From the NCBI RefSeq assembly GCF_029873635.1, contig NC_080420.1:58482346-58546345 (forward strand): a stretch of DNA of 64,000 bases, read 5' to 3'. Position numbers and translations under genes: made by a program. Position 1 is the stretch's first letter. Each line of letters begins with the position of its first letter. Of the stretch, positions 32,086-43,932 are shown in pieces. This DNA is from Malania oleifera. Its lineage: Eukaryota > Streptophyta > Magnoliopsida > Santalales > Ximeniaceae. A model generated the notes under the pieces. It had not been told where the DNA came from, ran no database searches, and worked only from the letters and a program-made list of their open reading frames with translations.

Positions 32086-33966
32086 TGCACAGACTCCGTC
32101 GTCGTCGCCTAGAGGAGTCAACATCTCCGGCAACCCCCTTGGTGAGTCCTCTGCTTCCCTCTCCTATATCTGCACACACTCATTCACACAGCAACACGCA
32201 CAGACTCACGCACACAGCAGCACACAAACACACACTGCACATACACACACACACACACGAATATATATAGGTTCAGTTTGCATTTTACAAAGTTGAAATT
32301 CTTATTTTTATTTATTTTTATTTTTTTTATGCATGCTGTATATGCACACACTGACCTTTATTTATTATTATTTAGTTAAGTTTTTTTTTTTTTTCTTGTT
32401 ATTTTACTTGTTATTATTATACTTGTTATATAATCATTATTATTTACTATTATCTTTACTGTTTAATACCCATTTTTTTTTTTTATTCTTATAATGGTAA
32501 ATATTAATCAATTTACTTTTCTTGGGTGCAGGATTTGGTTCATATTCAAGTTTTTATTATTCTTGTTTAGGCATATTAAATACTAATTGGTTTATATTTC
32601 TTTGGTGTAGGATTTTTGTTCATATTGAATGTTTGCTTGATGTTTAAAGATTATTATTGAATTTGTATAATTTAAGTCATAGCTCTTAATGGTATTTTGC
32701 AATATTGTTGTTTATTGGTATTTTTGTCATGTATGTATTTAGGTAATATGGTAATATATTATTTCATATTATTTTTATTATTATGGTTTATTAGGTTATA
32801 AGGTTGTTATGCACATATAATTTAGGTATATTAAGGTTTATTATATTGTTTCTATTATCATGTATATGATATAATTCATTATTTTGTATGGTATGTAATG
32901 TAAATTATCATGTTAACTATGTAGGATTGTATATTGGATTTGATTTGATTTATTACTATAAGTCTAGAAGTTACCATACTCATTGTTTATATATTGATAA
33001 GGGCTTGAATAGGTTTCCATAAGTTCATTGTTTGTTTGTCTTTAATTTGATTTGTTTCATTAATTAATTGCCAATATACGTGTGCATTGAATCTTTAACC
33101 GGGTGTCAATATTAAAGAAAATAAAATGTGTATATTATTATTACCATAAATATTGTTATTATTCCTATCATTATTTATTATTATCCTTATCATTTATTAC
33201 TTACTATTATTATCATATTTATTATTTACTATAGTTATTTATTCGTTGTTAGTACTATTATATTTACTATGTATATTAGTATGGTATTATTATGATACTA
33301 TATACTACTATTATAGTGTAGCGTCGCAATATTAATAGGATATTATTAGTATAGGACTATTATTATAGTAATATTATTGTCAATATTGTCATCACTTTTA
33401 ATTATTACTAATATTAAATATTTTTAGTATTTTTGATTCTTGGGTATATTCATATTTTGTATTATGTATTATGATATTTTTTTTTATTATTTTATAGCAT
33501 TATTTATTTTCGTGTGTATGTTATCCCTATGATTTTATTGCGGGGGTATGAGCCTTCGGGCATCACGTACCCTAAGCTCTGAGGGAATATATATATATAT
33601 GTATATATTATCTTTGTTTATTTATTATTTTATTTATTTATTTATTTTTACATGTATTTATAAATTCATAAAAAGGAGTAATTTAATGAATTATTAGATT
33701 AACTTAGGGATAATTTCAAATTAATTAGGTACCGTTCGTAAGAACGGGCGCGTAGGAGGTGCTCGTACCTTCCCCTCGTGTAACCGAACTCTCGGCCCCA
33801 ACTCTGGTAATATAGACCGATTCTACCCCTAACGGGGTAATAATCATGTGTTCTAACCGCACTAAAGGTTAGTGGCGACTCCGACATTCCATGTTTTTCC
33901 ATAAAAATATCAAAATGATTTTAATTTCGCCGCCCGGGGCACACGCGCTCCCAGGATGCCGCAACA
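32086..33966 (+). mobile_element. S2: solo LTR, Ty3 Tat/Ogre type, between the 398-bp duplicates
   Basis: Begins TGCACAGACTCC and ends GATGCCGCAACA, so TG...CA ends coincide with the duplication edges. The last 250 bp carry GGTACCGTTCG...GGGCGCGTAGGAGG, ACCTTCCCCTCG, TAACCGAACTC and GTTAGTGGCGACTCC, which I recall from Tat/Ogre LTR 3' ends. CCGTTC-GTAA-GAACGG at 33732-33747 is a perfect hairpin. The front has CA-rich repeats (about 32165-32262). The middle is very A/T-rich (ATT, TTA runs); open frames there are composition artefacts. No 5-bp TSD is visible. Confidence 0.65.
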
Positions 33967-34364
33967 ATTAAGACAAGGTTTACTTCGGTTCCTGACTGTG
34001 CTTCAGACGATTAGTGCACCTTTGCTACTTTGTGCCCTCAAATGACCCTCTCTTGCTTTGAACAAAGATGACTTAGGTTAGTACTCTTATGTATTTCTTT
34101 TTATCTTTCTTTTTAGACAAAGCATTAACAAACTGATTGAGAAAAGGTTTACAACTGCATGGTTTAGTCCCTGTGGATCGATACCCGACTTCCCCATTTT
34201 CCACTGAACTTGGGAATAGTTAGGTTCTATAATTATTATTTTTGGTAGTTTAGGACCCCAAGCCTTAGTGAACCTACCAGATATCCCCAAAATGATATTG
34301 GAGGATGTGCTCACATTCTACAAGAAGAATGTGAAGCATCCCAAGAGGAAGAAGCCCTAGCCAA
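33967..34364 (+). repeat. 398-bp direct duplication, copy 2
   Basis: Second copy, offset by 2279 bp. Positions 33967-34279 repeat the end of the E5 LTR, 34280-34284 are GATAT, and the rest is E4 ORF2, which then continues without break into 34365. Confidence 0.95.
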
Positions 34365-35148
34365 AGTCTGTGCGAGGCCAGCCTTCCAAGGAGCCTAAGC
34401 AGCCCCTTATCCCCTATGCCTAGATCATCTTGACCATCCTATGGTCGAAGAGAATTAATCTGGGTAACCTTGACATACACATTCCAATCAGCGAGGTTAC
34501 TAGTGAGAAAACTCGGAGTCAGAGTTTAAATCTGGTTGCCACAGCGTGGTTGCGGGTGAACAGGTAGGCTCCCTTTGAGGGCGCCCGGGGGATAAAGTTT
34601 CAAGCACCATAGTTTTACTTTGAGCCCAAGGAAAGACTACATCCTTTGGTTCCCCCACCACCTCGAGCCTCGAAGAAGAAGAATAAGGCGCCTAATGTGC
34701 CCTCCCTCCACACCTGCTGCTACCTCGCTAGCAACGGTGAACCCTCTTCCAGCTTCCCCCACTACTATGCCTCAAGCAAGGGATAGCTTGGTTCGACTTC
34801 GTCAGGATTTCTAGGGCATCACTTTGGAGATGCAATGCAAGCTTTCGGAGTCTCGGGCTGAGATGAGGCAAGGATTTTGCATTATTATTTACTTCCTTCA
34901 TGTCTACTTCTCACGTGCGGCCGATACAATTGTTTTTCTAGGTTTTGCAGATCCGCCATCTCCGCCCATGACAATAGAGGCCCAAGCTGCTGCCATTACC
35001 CCTGGGCCCTGATCATTTCCAACCCCTTCATCTCTAGTTCTACAGACTGCCCCTCCATCCTGAGTTATGTGGCCTACTCCTTCAGCGAGCTCTATCATTA
35101 CAGTCGATCTCAACACCTCTAGTGCGAACAATACAACCGCTTATCATG
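34285..35148 (+). pseudogene. E4 ORF2, last part
   Basis: Reads FYKKNVKHPKRKKP, a stop, PKSVRGQPSKEPKQPLIPYA, then LWSKRINLGNLDIHIPISEV, matching E5 ORF2 residue by residue in places. After about 34600 it becomes Lys- and Ser/Pro/Thr-rich as in E5. It is cut by E6 at 35154; AGGAG at 35149-35153 would be E6's target site. Confidence 0.6.
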
Positions 35149-35153
35149 AGGAG

Positions 35154-35339
35154 TGGTAGGCTCACTAAGGCTTGGGTCCTTAACTACCAAAAATAATATT
35201 TATAAAACCTGACTATCCCAAGTTTAGTGGAAAGTGGGTAAGTCGGGTGTCGATCCTTAGGGACTTGAAGCGCAATTATTAAACCGCTTTCAAACTAGTT
35301 TACTATAGCCTTGTTATGAAAAAGAAGTGAAAGATGGTA
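35154..35339 (-). repeat. E6 3' LTR, distal piece
   Basis: Starts TGGTAGGCTCACTAAGG, the reverse complement of the E5 LTR end. With 45297-46689 it makes an LTR of about 1.58 kb, the size of the E5 5' LTR. E7 sits between the two pieces. Confidence 0.75.
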
Positions 35340-36750
35340 TGTTAACTTAGGCGTAATCCCTAGAGGTGGGGGGGGGTGAATTGGGTATTTTAAAAACTTT
35401 CAAATTATTTACCACTTAACCCTATTTCTATATTTAACAAATTAATTGTAGGGGTGTGAGGCTGATTTAAATTATTATATCAATGAATGTTTTCCCAATT
35501 AATTATTAAGTGCGTATGGGGTTATTCAAACATACACACATGAAATACGAGTAATGAAATGCAGTGTGAAAATTAAAGGAGTAAAGGAAGAGAGAAGGCA
35601 AACACAATTTTTACAAGGTTCAGCCAACCCGGCCTACGTCCTCGCCTTGAGCAACCCACTCAAGGATTCCACTAAATCCATGCTCCTTTAACTGGGACGG
35701 AGCTTCCCTTACATCCGTTGCTTACAAGAGGCACAACTTCCTCCTCACCCGATTCACAACTCAAACTGTGATTACAATATATAACATTGAATCTGCAAAG
35801 CAGCTCAAGATTTGCTTCTAACAATGCTAGTGAGTACAATTGAAACCTAACACATATCCATATGATGAAACTTGAAGCTCAGTATGTATGTAACGATACA
35901 ATTATTATATGTATGATATGCTTGAACTAAATTCCCTTTTATCAAATCTCCCAAGTAATGATATAAGTAAAAGCTTTGGAGAAAAATTAGGGTTCTAGTT
36001 CAACTAGCTAAATGCACGAATATCAAATGTGAACTTATCAAAAGTTTTGTCTTGAATATTAGAACGATCAAAATCAATAAGCTTTCTTCCAAATATTCAA
36101 CCACAATATGATCTTTGTAATATGCATATATATATGATATGATTTCCAAAGATAAAAACTTAATATAATATTTTTTCAGAAAATATCCCTCAATAATATA
36201 TATAGTTATAAACACTAAGGATATTTAATCAAGTGGTTTTGTGATATCAAAAATATCGAGTCTTTAACTGAATACACACTTGAATCATAACCGTTTAACC
36301 AATGGCAAAAACTTTTCTCAAGTAGTTATCTTATCAAAACAATCTATATGTATGCACACTCAAGATCAATCACTCACCTTATATTCAATAATATATTTTG
36401 AGATGAAAAGTTCTTTGAAAAATAAATATCAACAAGAAAATTAGTTTATATGAAACACTCTATGAGAATAAATATTAACAAGTAGATCGATTTACCAAAC
36501 CTTAATACTAAACTGATTACACAACAATCATAAGAAAGCACTTTGAAGATCAATGTAGCTTTAGCTGAGATTAGAAGTATAAGATTTGAAATCCCAATCA
36601 AAATCTCAGTAGTGTGATCTCCCAAGTTATGCTAATCATACAATATGCTCAATCGTATGCCAAAGGTTCAATCTCTTTTCACTTCTTGTTTTTCTTTTTG
36701 TTAATTTTTTTTTTGTTTTGTTGTTGTAGGGCACTAAGGTTTAGATGTTG

Positions 36751-36758
36751 ATTATATA
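36751..36758 (-). promoter_or_regulatory. E7 3' LTR TATA-like box
   Basis: TATATAAT on the minus strand, about 100 bp downstream of the array; the 5' LTR has the same at 44529-44536. Confidence 0.45.
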
Positions 36759-36854
36759 GATATCCTTGCCCTTAGAATGAATCTTAACCATTGGATCAAA
36801 AAATAATTTGCGTGTTCACTCATTAAAAATTAAAATTTTAAACTTTCCCGCAAG

Positions 36855-37165
36855 TTCAGATGGCTGAGGGTTAAGGCTCAGACGACTGAAGTTCCTTAGT
36901 GATTTGAAAAAATTAACCTAGACATAGGGTCATACGACTAAGGTTACGGTTCAATCTTCTGAAGTTTCGGGTTTAGACGACTGAAGTCTGAGTTCAGTAT
37001 TTTGATGTGCTTCTGCTAGGTTCTATATTTCACTAATAATTCTTCTAACGACTGAACTTAATCTTTGATCTTCTGAACAAATTCTTCATACGACTAAGCT
37101 TAACTTCGCTCTTCTGAAGTTGAATCTTCAAATGAATGAACGTGGAGTTCGGTCTTCTGAAATGA
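36855..37165 (-). promoter_or_regulatory. E7 palindrome array, consensus TTCAGACGACTGAA
   Basis: About a dozen copies or half copies in either orientation: CTCAGACGACTGAAG, TCATACGACTAAGG, TTCAATCTTCTGAAG, TTTAGACGACTGAAG, TTCTAACGACTGAAC, TCATACGACTAAGC, TTCGGTCTTCTGAAA. The consensus is nearly self-complementary (TTCAG/CTGAA arms). The 5' LTR repeats this at about 44630-44945. Confidence 0.65.
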
Positions 37166-37622
37166 CCATTTTTTGGATTTTCTCTTTATTTTCAAACATC
37201 TGTTTTTGGTCCCTTTCTTTGCTCTTTTATAAAATATTTTCTAGGGTTTTTAAAAATCTCTAAGTCCATAAATATCCCCTAAAGATGTTTATGAGATGCA
37301 TGAGTCCTAAGATTAGTCTAGGGTATATGTTGAGCCTCAAATTAAATCATATGAAATATGTAAATACATTCAATTCTAAATACCCATTCCCATGACGATC
37401 TTGAACTTGCTGCTTGATCTTCATTCTTTAACTCTTTTAGTTCCATGGATTTTGCCAAGATATATATATATATATATATATATACATTGGTCTTCATGAC
37501 TTCCATGACTTTTTATTATTTCGTGCATGCTAAATATTGTTTCTGTTCACAATCTCAATGCACAGATCAAATACCAAGTGATGTGTCATTATCAAAATTG
37601 TATTAGACTCATAGAGTCAACA

Positions 37623-38231
37623 ATCTCTCCTTTTTTTATGATGACAAATACACGAGCAAAAATATAGAATGGGTTACGCCTAACAAGGCTCCCCCTCAAA
37701 TAATGCACAAATATAGCAAATGAAATATGCTCATGCCAAATGAAATATGCTCATGCTCATATACATTTAGTTTTGCCAACATTTTTGCTATAACCTGATT
37801 ATTCTCCCCCTTTTGACATCAACAAAAAGGTGTATAATAATACATGAGTGGACATAATCTTATGTTCTTCTCCCCTTTTAAATATTAAAGTTTTAAACTT
37901 ATTCAACTATCAGATTATAAATATTATACTGTGAAATGTGTCTCTCTGTGTTAATTCAATTTACTTCTCCCCCTTACTAATGCAAAAAGTTGTGTTATTG
38001 AATGTAAATTGCAATGTGAATATACACAGTGTGTCAAATTTCATATATCACTAAGGTTCAAAGATTACATGATGATGAACATGTGTAAGTTGATATGTGC
38101 TTATCATGATGTGAACAAATGTGATACCGAATGAGAACAAACAAGCTGAATATGAAATTTTTTTCAATTGTAAATATTAAGTGACGTTGCTCCCCTTGAC
38201 TTATATCATCTAATATAATTCTAGGCAACCT
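37623..38231 (-). other. E7 PPT and 3' non-coding region
   Basis: PPT AAAAAAAGGAGAGAT (minus) directly against the LTR at 37623-37637. Beyond it, pyrimidine-rich phrases such as CTCCCCCTTTTGACATCA near 37805 are the SIRE-type GGGGGAG repeats of the 3' region. No gene seen. Confidence 0.7.
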
Positions 38232-39735
38232 ATTGACTATGCATCAGGCCTAATTCACAGTGAATTTGGATAAACCTATCATCCGCAAGTGGTTTCGTGA
38301 ATATGTCTGCCCATTGTTCATCTACGCATATAAACTTAAGTGTCACATCTCCTTTTTGCACATGATCACAAAGAAAATGATGTCTTATTTCTATATGTTT
38401 AGTTCATGAATGTAATATAGGATTTTTTAAGATGTTTATTGCACTTGTATTGTCACATTTTATAGGTATTGTGTCATAAATTAGTCCAAAATCCGTCAAT
38501 TGTTGCTTCATGTATAGTGTTTGAGCACAACAACTTCCTGCCGCTATATATTCTGCCTCAACTTTGGAATGAGCTATTGAATTTTGCTTCTTGGAAAACC
38601 AAGATACTAACGAATTTCCTAAGAAATGACATGTATCACTCGTGCTCTTCCTATCCACTTTGCTACCAGCAAAGTCGGCATCTAAATAGCTGATAATCTC
38701 AAAAGATGTATACTTAGGATTCCATAATCTAAGTTCCACGGTTCCTAATAGGTATCTAAGTATTCGTTCGATAGCTAAAAAGTGTGGCTCTTTTGGTGCA
38801 GCCTAAAATCTTGTGCACAAACATACACTAAACATTATGTTAGGTCTACTGGTAGTTAGATAAAGTAAGCTACTGATCATTCCATGATAGAGCTTGACAT
38901 TTACTGGCATACCTTGTTCATCTTTGTCTAATTTCAAAGAAGAGCTCATAGGTGTTCCTAGTATTTTTCCATCTTCCATATTAAACTTTTTGAGCAAATC
39001 TCTAATATACTTCGATTGATTTATAAAAATTCCATGTTTAGCTTGTTTTATCTGAAGTCTTATGAGGAAATTTAGTTCACCCATCATGATCATCTCAAAT
39101 TCATTTTGCATAGTGTTAGCAAACTCATTGCACAAGTCTCTATTTGTAGCTCCAAATATGATGTCATCTACCTATACTTGAACTAGGAGCATGTCATCTT
39201 TCTTAGACTTGATGAAAAGTGTTGTGTCTATCCTTCCTCTGATAAATCCATTGTCCAGTAAAAAGTCGCTTAGTCTCTCATGCCAAGCTCATGGAGCTTG
39301 CTTTGAACCGTACAAGGCTTTTGTTAGTCTATAAACGTGATCTGGATTTTTGTGGTTTTCAAAGCCTAGAGGTTATTCTACATATACCTCTTCACTTATG
39401 TAGTCATTTAAAAATGCACTTTTGACATCCATTTGGTATAGCTTGAAGTTTTTAAAAGCAACATATGCCAAAAGCATTCGAATGGCTTCCATTTTAACTA
39501 CAGGTGCAAAGGTTTCTTCAAAATCTATTCCTTTTTCCTCGTTATATCCCTGAGCTACTAGTCTTGCCTTATTCTTAACTACTATTCCATGTTCATCTTT
39601 CTTGTTCTTATATATCCATTTTTTTTTCCAATGATTGTCTTATCCTTAGGTCTAGGAACTAGTGTCCATACTTTATTTCTCTCAAACTGATTTAACTCTG
39701 GTTTCATGGACATCACCCATGATTCATCCTCAATT
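38232..39735 (-). pseudogene. E7 reverse transcriptase and RNase H
   Basis: Reading on the minus strand: [89 protein letters not shown], and the catalytic motif as stop-VDDIIFG (the Tyr codon reads TAG) near 39170. Then NEFEMIMMGELNFLIRLQIK, YIRDLLKKFNMED and LYLTTSRPNIMFSVCLC. RNase H: LDADFAGSKVDRKSTSDTCH, AEYIAAGSCCAQTLYMKQQL, CDNTSAINILKNP, KHIEIRHHFLCD and DIFTKPL near 38265. A frame break near 39620 lies in a T-run. Confidence 0.88.
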
Positions 39736-39742
39736 GCTTCAC

Positions 39743-41257
39743 TCACATTCTTAGGTTCTTCTTGAGAAGAAAGGCAAAATGACTAATCATATTCCTAAGT
39801 GAGGATCGAGTGGCTACTCCACGTAATGGTTCACCTATTATTTGATCAATAAGATGATTCTTTATGTGCTTCCATTCTCTAGGTAGTTCATTAACCTCAC
39901 TTTCAATTTGAGTAGTTTCAGTAGATGGTTCCTTAATTTCATTTTTCTCTCCTTGATCATCTTTAATGAACAGTTTTTCAAATTCCTTATTTATCTCAAT
40001 TTTATCTTCATTAGTCCTTTTTGAGAAGGTATTTGACTCATCGAACACTACATGAGTGGATTCTATAACAATTAATGTCCGTTTATTGTATACTCTATAG
40101 GCTTTACTATTTAAGGCATACCCTAGGAAGATACCCTCATCTAATTTCACATCAAACTTTCCTAAATGTTCATTGTCTCTAAGCATAAAACATTTACAGC
40201 CAAAGACATGAAAATTTGATATGTTTTGTCTATGGCCATTTCATATTTCGTAAGGAGTCTTATTAAGAGATGGTCTAATCAAAACTCTATTTAGAACATA
40301 GAAAGTGGTATTTACTGCCTCAGCCGAAAAGTACTTAGGTAATTTATGTTCGTTAAGCATAGTTCTGGCCATTTCTTGTATAGACCTATTTATCCTTTCA
40401 ACTGCACCATTCTTCTGTGGTGTTCTAGGAGCCGAAAAATTATGAGCTATTCCTAACGAATTACAGTAGTCTTCTATGCTTTGATTTTTAAATTCTCTAC
40501 CCCTATCACTTCCGATTTTAGTGATAGTATAACCCTTTTCATTTTGAATTTTCCTACACAGATTTATGAATTGTTCACATGCTTCATCTTTGTGACCTAA
40601 AAATAGAACCCATGTATATCTTGAATAATCGTCAACTATAACGAATGCGTATGATTTTCCTCCTAAACTCTGAATTGGGTTTGGACCAAATAAATCTAAG
40701 TGTAGCATTTGAAGTGGCCTAGTAGTAGAGATTACTTTCTTCTTCTTAAAGCTCGTTCTTGCTTGCTTTCTTTGTTGGCATGTATCACAGATTTTATCTT
40801 TCACGATTTAAGTCTTAGGCAATCCCTTAACTAATTCTTCCTTAACAAGTTTTGATATTAAGTCCATGTTTGCGTGTCCTAGTCTCCTATGCCAAATCCA
40901 ACTAATCTCATTTATAGTAGAGAGACAAGTAATATGTTGAGATGCAAGGTTATCAAGGCTAGTGATGTATATATTTTCATGACGATCAGCAGTAAACAAT
41001 ATTTTGTTTTCAGATTTGTTCTCTACAATGCATTTTTCATGTTCAAATAAGACTTTATAACCTTTATCACATAGTTGGCTCATACTTAATAAGTTATGTT
41101 TCAATCCATCAACTAACAACACATTATCAATGACAAGTAGAGGTTCCTTACCAACTTTACCAACTCCAATGATTTTACCTTTAGAGTTATCCCCAAATGT
41201 AATGAATCCTTCATCTTTGGATATGATAGATGCAAATTTAGCTTTATCTCCTGTCAT
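39743..41257 (-). pseudogene. E7 integrase
   Basis: GAG-pre-integrase and HHCC part: WHRRLGHANMDLISKL...CDTCQQRKQ, with one stop between KGLPKT and IVKDK at about 40807. Core: LHLDLFGP, VDDYSRYTWVLFL, GSDRGREF and APRTPQKNGAVERINRS, so both Asp and the Glu of the catalytic triad are present. After a stop at 40240, the C-terminal part has DVKLDEGIFLGYA and STHVVFDESN, ending near 39743 in an acidic Glu/Lys-rich linker. Best preserved enzyme in the window. Confidence 0.9.
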
Positions 41258-42075
41258 GTGTCATGAGTATCCGCTATCCATATACCACTTGTCCTTCGAG
41301 GAAGACAATCTAAAACACATCTGCAGGACATCATCAGATAACTACTTTTGGTACCCAGATTTTCTTGGGTCCATGGGGGTTAGTGTTAGATTCTCCTTTG
41401 ACTTTTCAGACTTTCTTAATTTTGACATCTTTATTTTTTAAAGGATAGTCAAATTTTATGTGACCCAACCTTTTACATTTAAAACATGTAATATTTCTAA
41501 TGATAGTCTTTAGTTGGAACATACGATTTTGACTCTCTTACAAAATGTCCCATGTAAAGATGTTTCTATTTTAGGTTCTCCTTCCCATTAAAACCAAGAC
41601 CTTCCTTCTCTAGGGAATTTCTTTGAGCTCCTAGGAGTTTTTCAAAATTATTTTGACCTTTAGTAAATTTACAAATAATCTTAGTTTTATCTTTCAAATT
41701 CTTTTCTAACTCCTTAATTTTTAAATCTTTGTCTTTCATGAGAGATGCATGAGATTCATTTTGACATTCAACTAAATTTGAAAATTCTTTCAATTTTAAT
41801 TTCAAACCAGAATTTTTCTTATTCATTTTCTCAAGCATTTTAAGCGTTTACAAATATTCCTGATGCAATTCATCATACGAAAGCACGCTATTTTCATTTT
41901 ATAACTCACTTGAATAGTAAGATGAAGTAGAACAAAAGGATTGTACCTCATGGTCATCGTGTGCCATCAGACATAGATTCACAATCTCATCATCATTGGA
42001 TTCAGATTTTGAACTGCTGGTACTGTGTGTGTCTCAGCCCACTTTTAGAGCCTTCTTCTTCTTCTTCTTCTTCTT

Positions 42076-42104
<29 letters not shown>
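41232..42104 (-). pseudogene. E7 gag C-terminal half and protease
   Basis: From high to low: a Lys run encoded by (AAG)n, an acidic Ser-rich segment, and a Lys/Glu-rich coiled-coil-like stretch (41566-41838). Then a second zinc knuckle CFKCKRLGHIKFDY (41446-41487; its last Cys is Tyr), the SIRE phrase [12 protein letters not shown], and the protease motif WYMDSGYS[13 protein letters not shown] near 41240-41285. There the usual Cys is Tyr and Arg is a stop. Confidence 0.75.

Positions 42105-42105
<1 letters not shown>
42052..42105. repeat. (CTT)n microsatellite, encodes a Lys run on the minus strand
   Basis: About 54 bp of perfect CTT/AAG inside E7 gag, in frame, giving about 18 lysines next to the zinc-knuckle region. 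Confidence 0.9.
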
Positions 42106-42106
<1 letters not shown>

Positions 42107-42993
42107 GATCCTTTCTTTAGCTGAGGACAATCCGACTTGATGTGTTCGAATTCTCTACAATTTTAACACATAGGAGGATAATCTTTTTGCTTCCTTCTAC
42201 TTGACTCTCCCTTTTTTGCTTTTGAGCCCTTGAATTTTCTAGTTTATTTCTTGTTATTTCTCATAAACTCTCCAAATCTCTTGGTGATGAGTGCCATGTT
42301 GTCATTTGATTCTAAATCACTTCCTTCACTAGAGCAGTGAGATGATGCCTTAAATGCTATGGCTTTCTTTGCTCTGCTCAACTCATTCTTCCTCTCATTT
42401 ATTGCAAGCTCATAGGTAATGAGCGATCTAATTAGTTCATCAACCGACATCTCCTTGAGATTTCTCCCTTCTGCTATTGCAGTAGCTTTTGCTTCCCAAA
42501 TTGGAGGTAGTCCCTTGAGTATTTTTCTGATCAAGTCATAAGTAGGGTAAGATTTTCCAAGCGCATTTAAAAAAATTGGGATGTGTGTGAATCTAGTGTA
42601 CGTGGATTGAATCGATTCATCAGCAGTCATTTTAAATGCTTCATACTCACTAGTGAGCATATCTATCCTACTATCTTTTACTTCCTTAGTACCTTCATAT
42701 GTAACTTCTAATTTTTTCCAAATTTCTTTAGTAGTGTTACATGCCATTACCCTATTAAACTCATTTACATCTAGTGCACAGAATAACAGATTCATTGTAG
42801 TACTATTTATTTGCATAGATTTCTAATCCTCTTTAGTATACTCATCTTCAGTTTTGGGTACATTAACCTTATTAACTACTTTCATAGGGATGGTTTCCCT
42901 TGGAAACAATTTTCCACACTTTCCAATCCATATTTAGAAGATATATACTCAACCTTCTTTTCCAGTAGGTGTAATTTACACCACGGAAAATAG
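42106..42993 (-). pseudogene. E7 gag, capsid part
   Basis: UBN2-type copia gag: TMNLLFCALDVNEFNRVMAC, KEIWKKLEVTYEGTKEVK, LTSEYEAFKMTADESIQSTY, RKILKGLPPIWEAKATAI and LKEMSVDELIRSLITYEL. An N-terminal piece (GKLFPRETIPMKVV, INVPKTEDEYTKED) lies upstream of 42816, cut off by a stop. A zinc knuckle at 42128-42169 reads C-stop-NCREFEHIKSDC. The knuckle has its Cys and His residues but a stop inside. Confidence 0.85.
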
Positions 42994-43086
42994 GTGGTCT
43001 AGTGGACGAGTGTCCCTCACTAAATGGAGTTACACCGATGTGAGTCATGTGATCTTTTTACAAATGAACAATTAAGTCAATGTAAA

Positions 43087-43101
43087 CCTGCTATGATACC
43101 A
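43087..43101 (-). other. E7 primer binding site, initiator tRNA-Met type
   Basis: TGGTATCATAGCAGG on the minus strand, two bases after the 5' LTR end. The usual initiator-Met site begins TGGTATCAGAGC. Confidence 0.85.
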
Positions 43102-43103
43102 AA

Positions 43104-43887
43104 TGTTAATTTAGGTATAATCCCAAGAGGGGGGGGGGTGGATTGGGTATTTTAAAAACTTTCAAATTATTTTCCACTTAATCCCTATTTCTATATTTAA
43201 CAAATTAATTGTAGGGGTGTGAGACTGATTTAAATTATTATATCAATGAATGTTTTCCCAATTAATTATCAAGGGCGTATGAGGTTATTCAAACATATAC
43301 ACATGAAATACGAGTAATGAAATGTAATGTGAAAATAAAAGGAGTAAAGGAAGAGAGAAGGTAAACACAATGTTTACGAGGTTTAGCCAACCCAGCCTAC
43401 GTCCTCACCTTGAGCAACCCACTCAAGGATTCCACTAAATACCTGCTCCTTTAATTGAGAAGAAACTTCCCTTACATCCTCTGCTTACAAGAGGCACAAC
43501 TTCCTCCTCATTCGGTTCACAACCCGAACCGTGATTACAATATATAATATCAAATCTACAAAACAACTCAAGATTTGCTTCAAACAATGCTAGTGAGTAC
43601 AATTGAAACCTAACACATATCCATATGATGAAACTTGAAGCTCAGTATGTATGTAATGATACAATCGTTATATAAATGATATGCTTCAACAAATTTCCCT
43701 TTTATCAAATCTCCCAAGTAATGATATAAGTAAAAGCTTTGGAGAAAAATTAGGGTTTTAGCTCAACTAGCTAAATGCATGAATATCAAATGTGAACTTA
43801 TCAAAAGCTTTGTCTTGAATATTATAACAATCAAAATCAATAAGCTTTCTTCCAAATATTCAACCACAATATGATCTTTGTAATATG

Positions 43888-43932
<45 letters not shown>

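Larger units (their letters stand above)
35340..37622 (-). repeat. E7 3' LTR
   Basis: Minus-strand start TGTTGACTC at 37622, end at 35340. Carries a motif array (36855-37165), a TATA-like box at 36751-36758, a (TA)n run at 37460-37484, and the U5 phrase GCGAGGACGTAGGC (minus) near 35633-35646. The G-run near 35368-35377 lies close to the 3' end. Confidence 0.88.

Noticed and set aside
32160-32270. CA-rich repeats as a telomere or satellite signal
   Set aside because: Irregular CACA dinucleotide tract inside S2; no TTTAGGG units.
33153-33335. Hydrophobic open frame like a membrane peptide
   Set aside because: A/T-rich low-complexity DNA within solo LTR S2; no start context or homologue seen.
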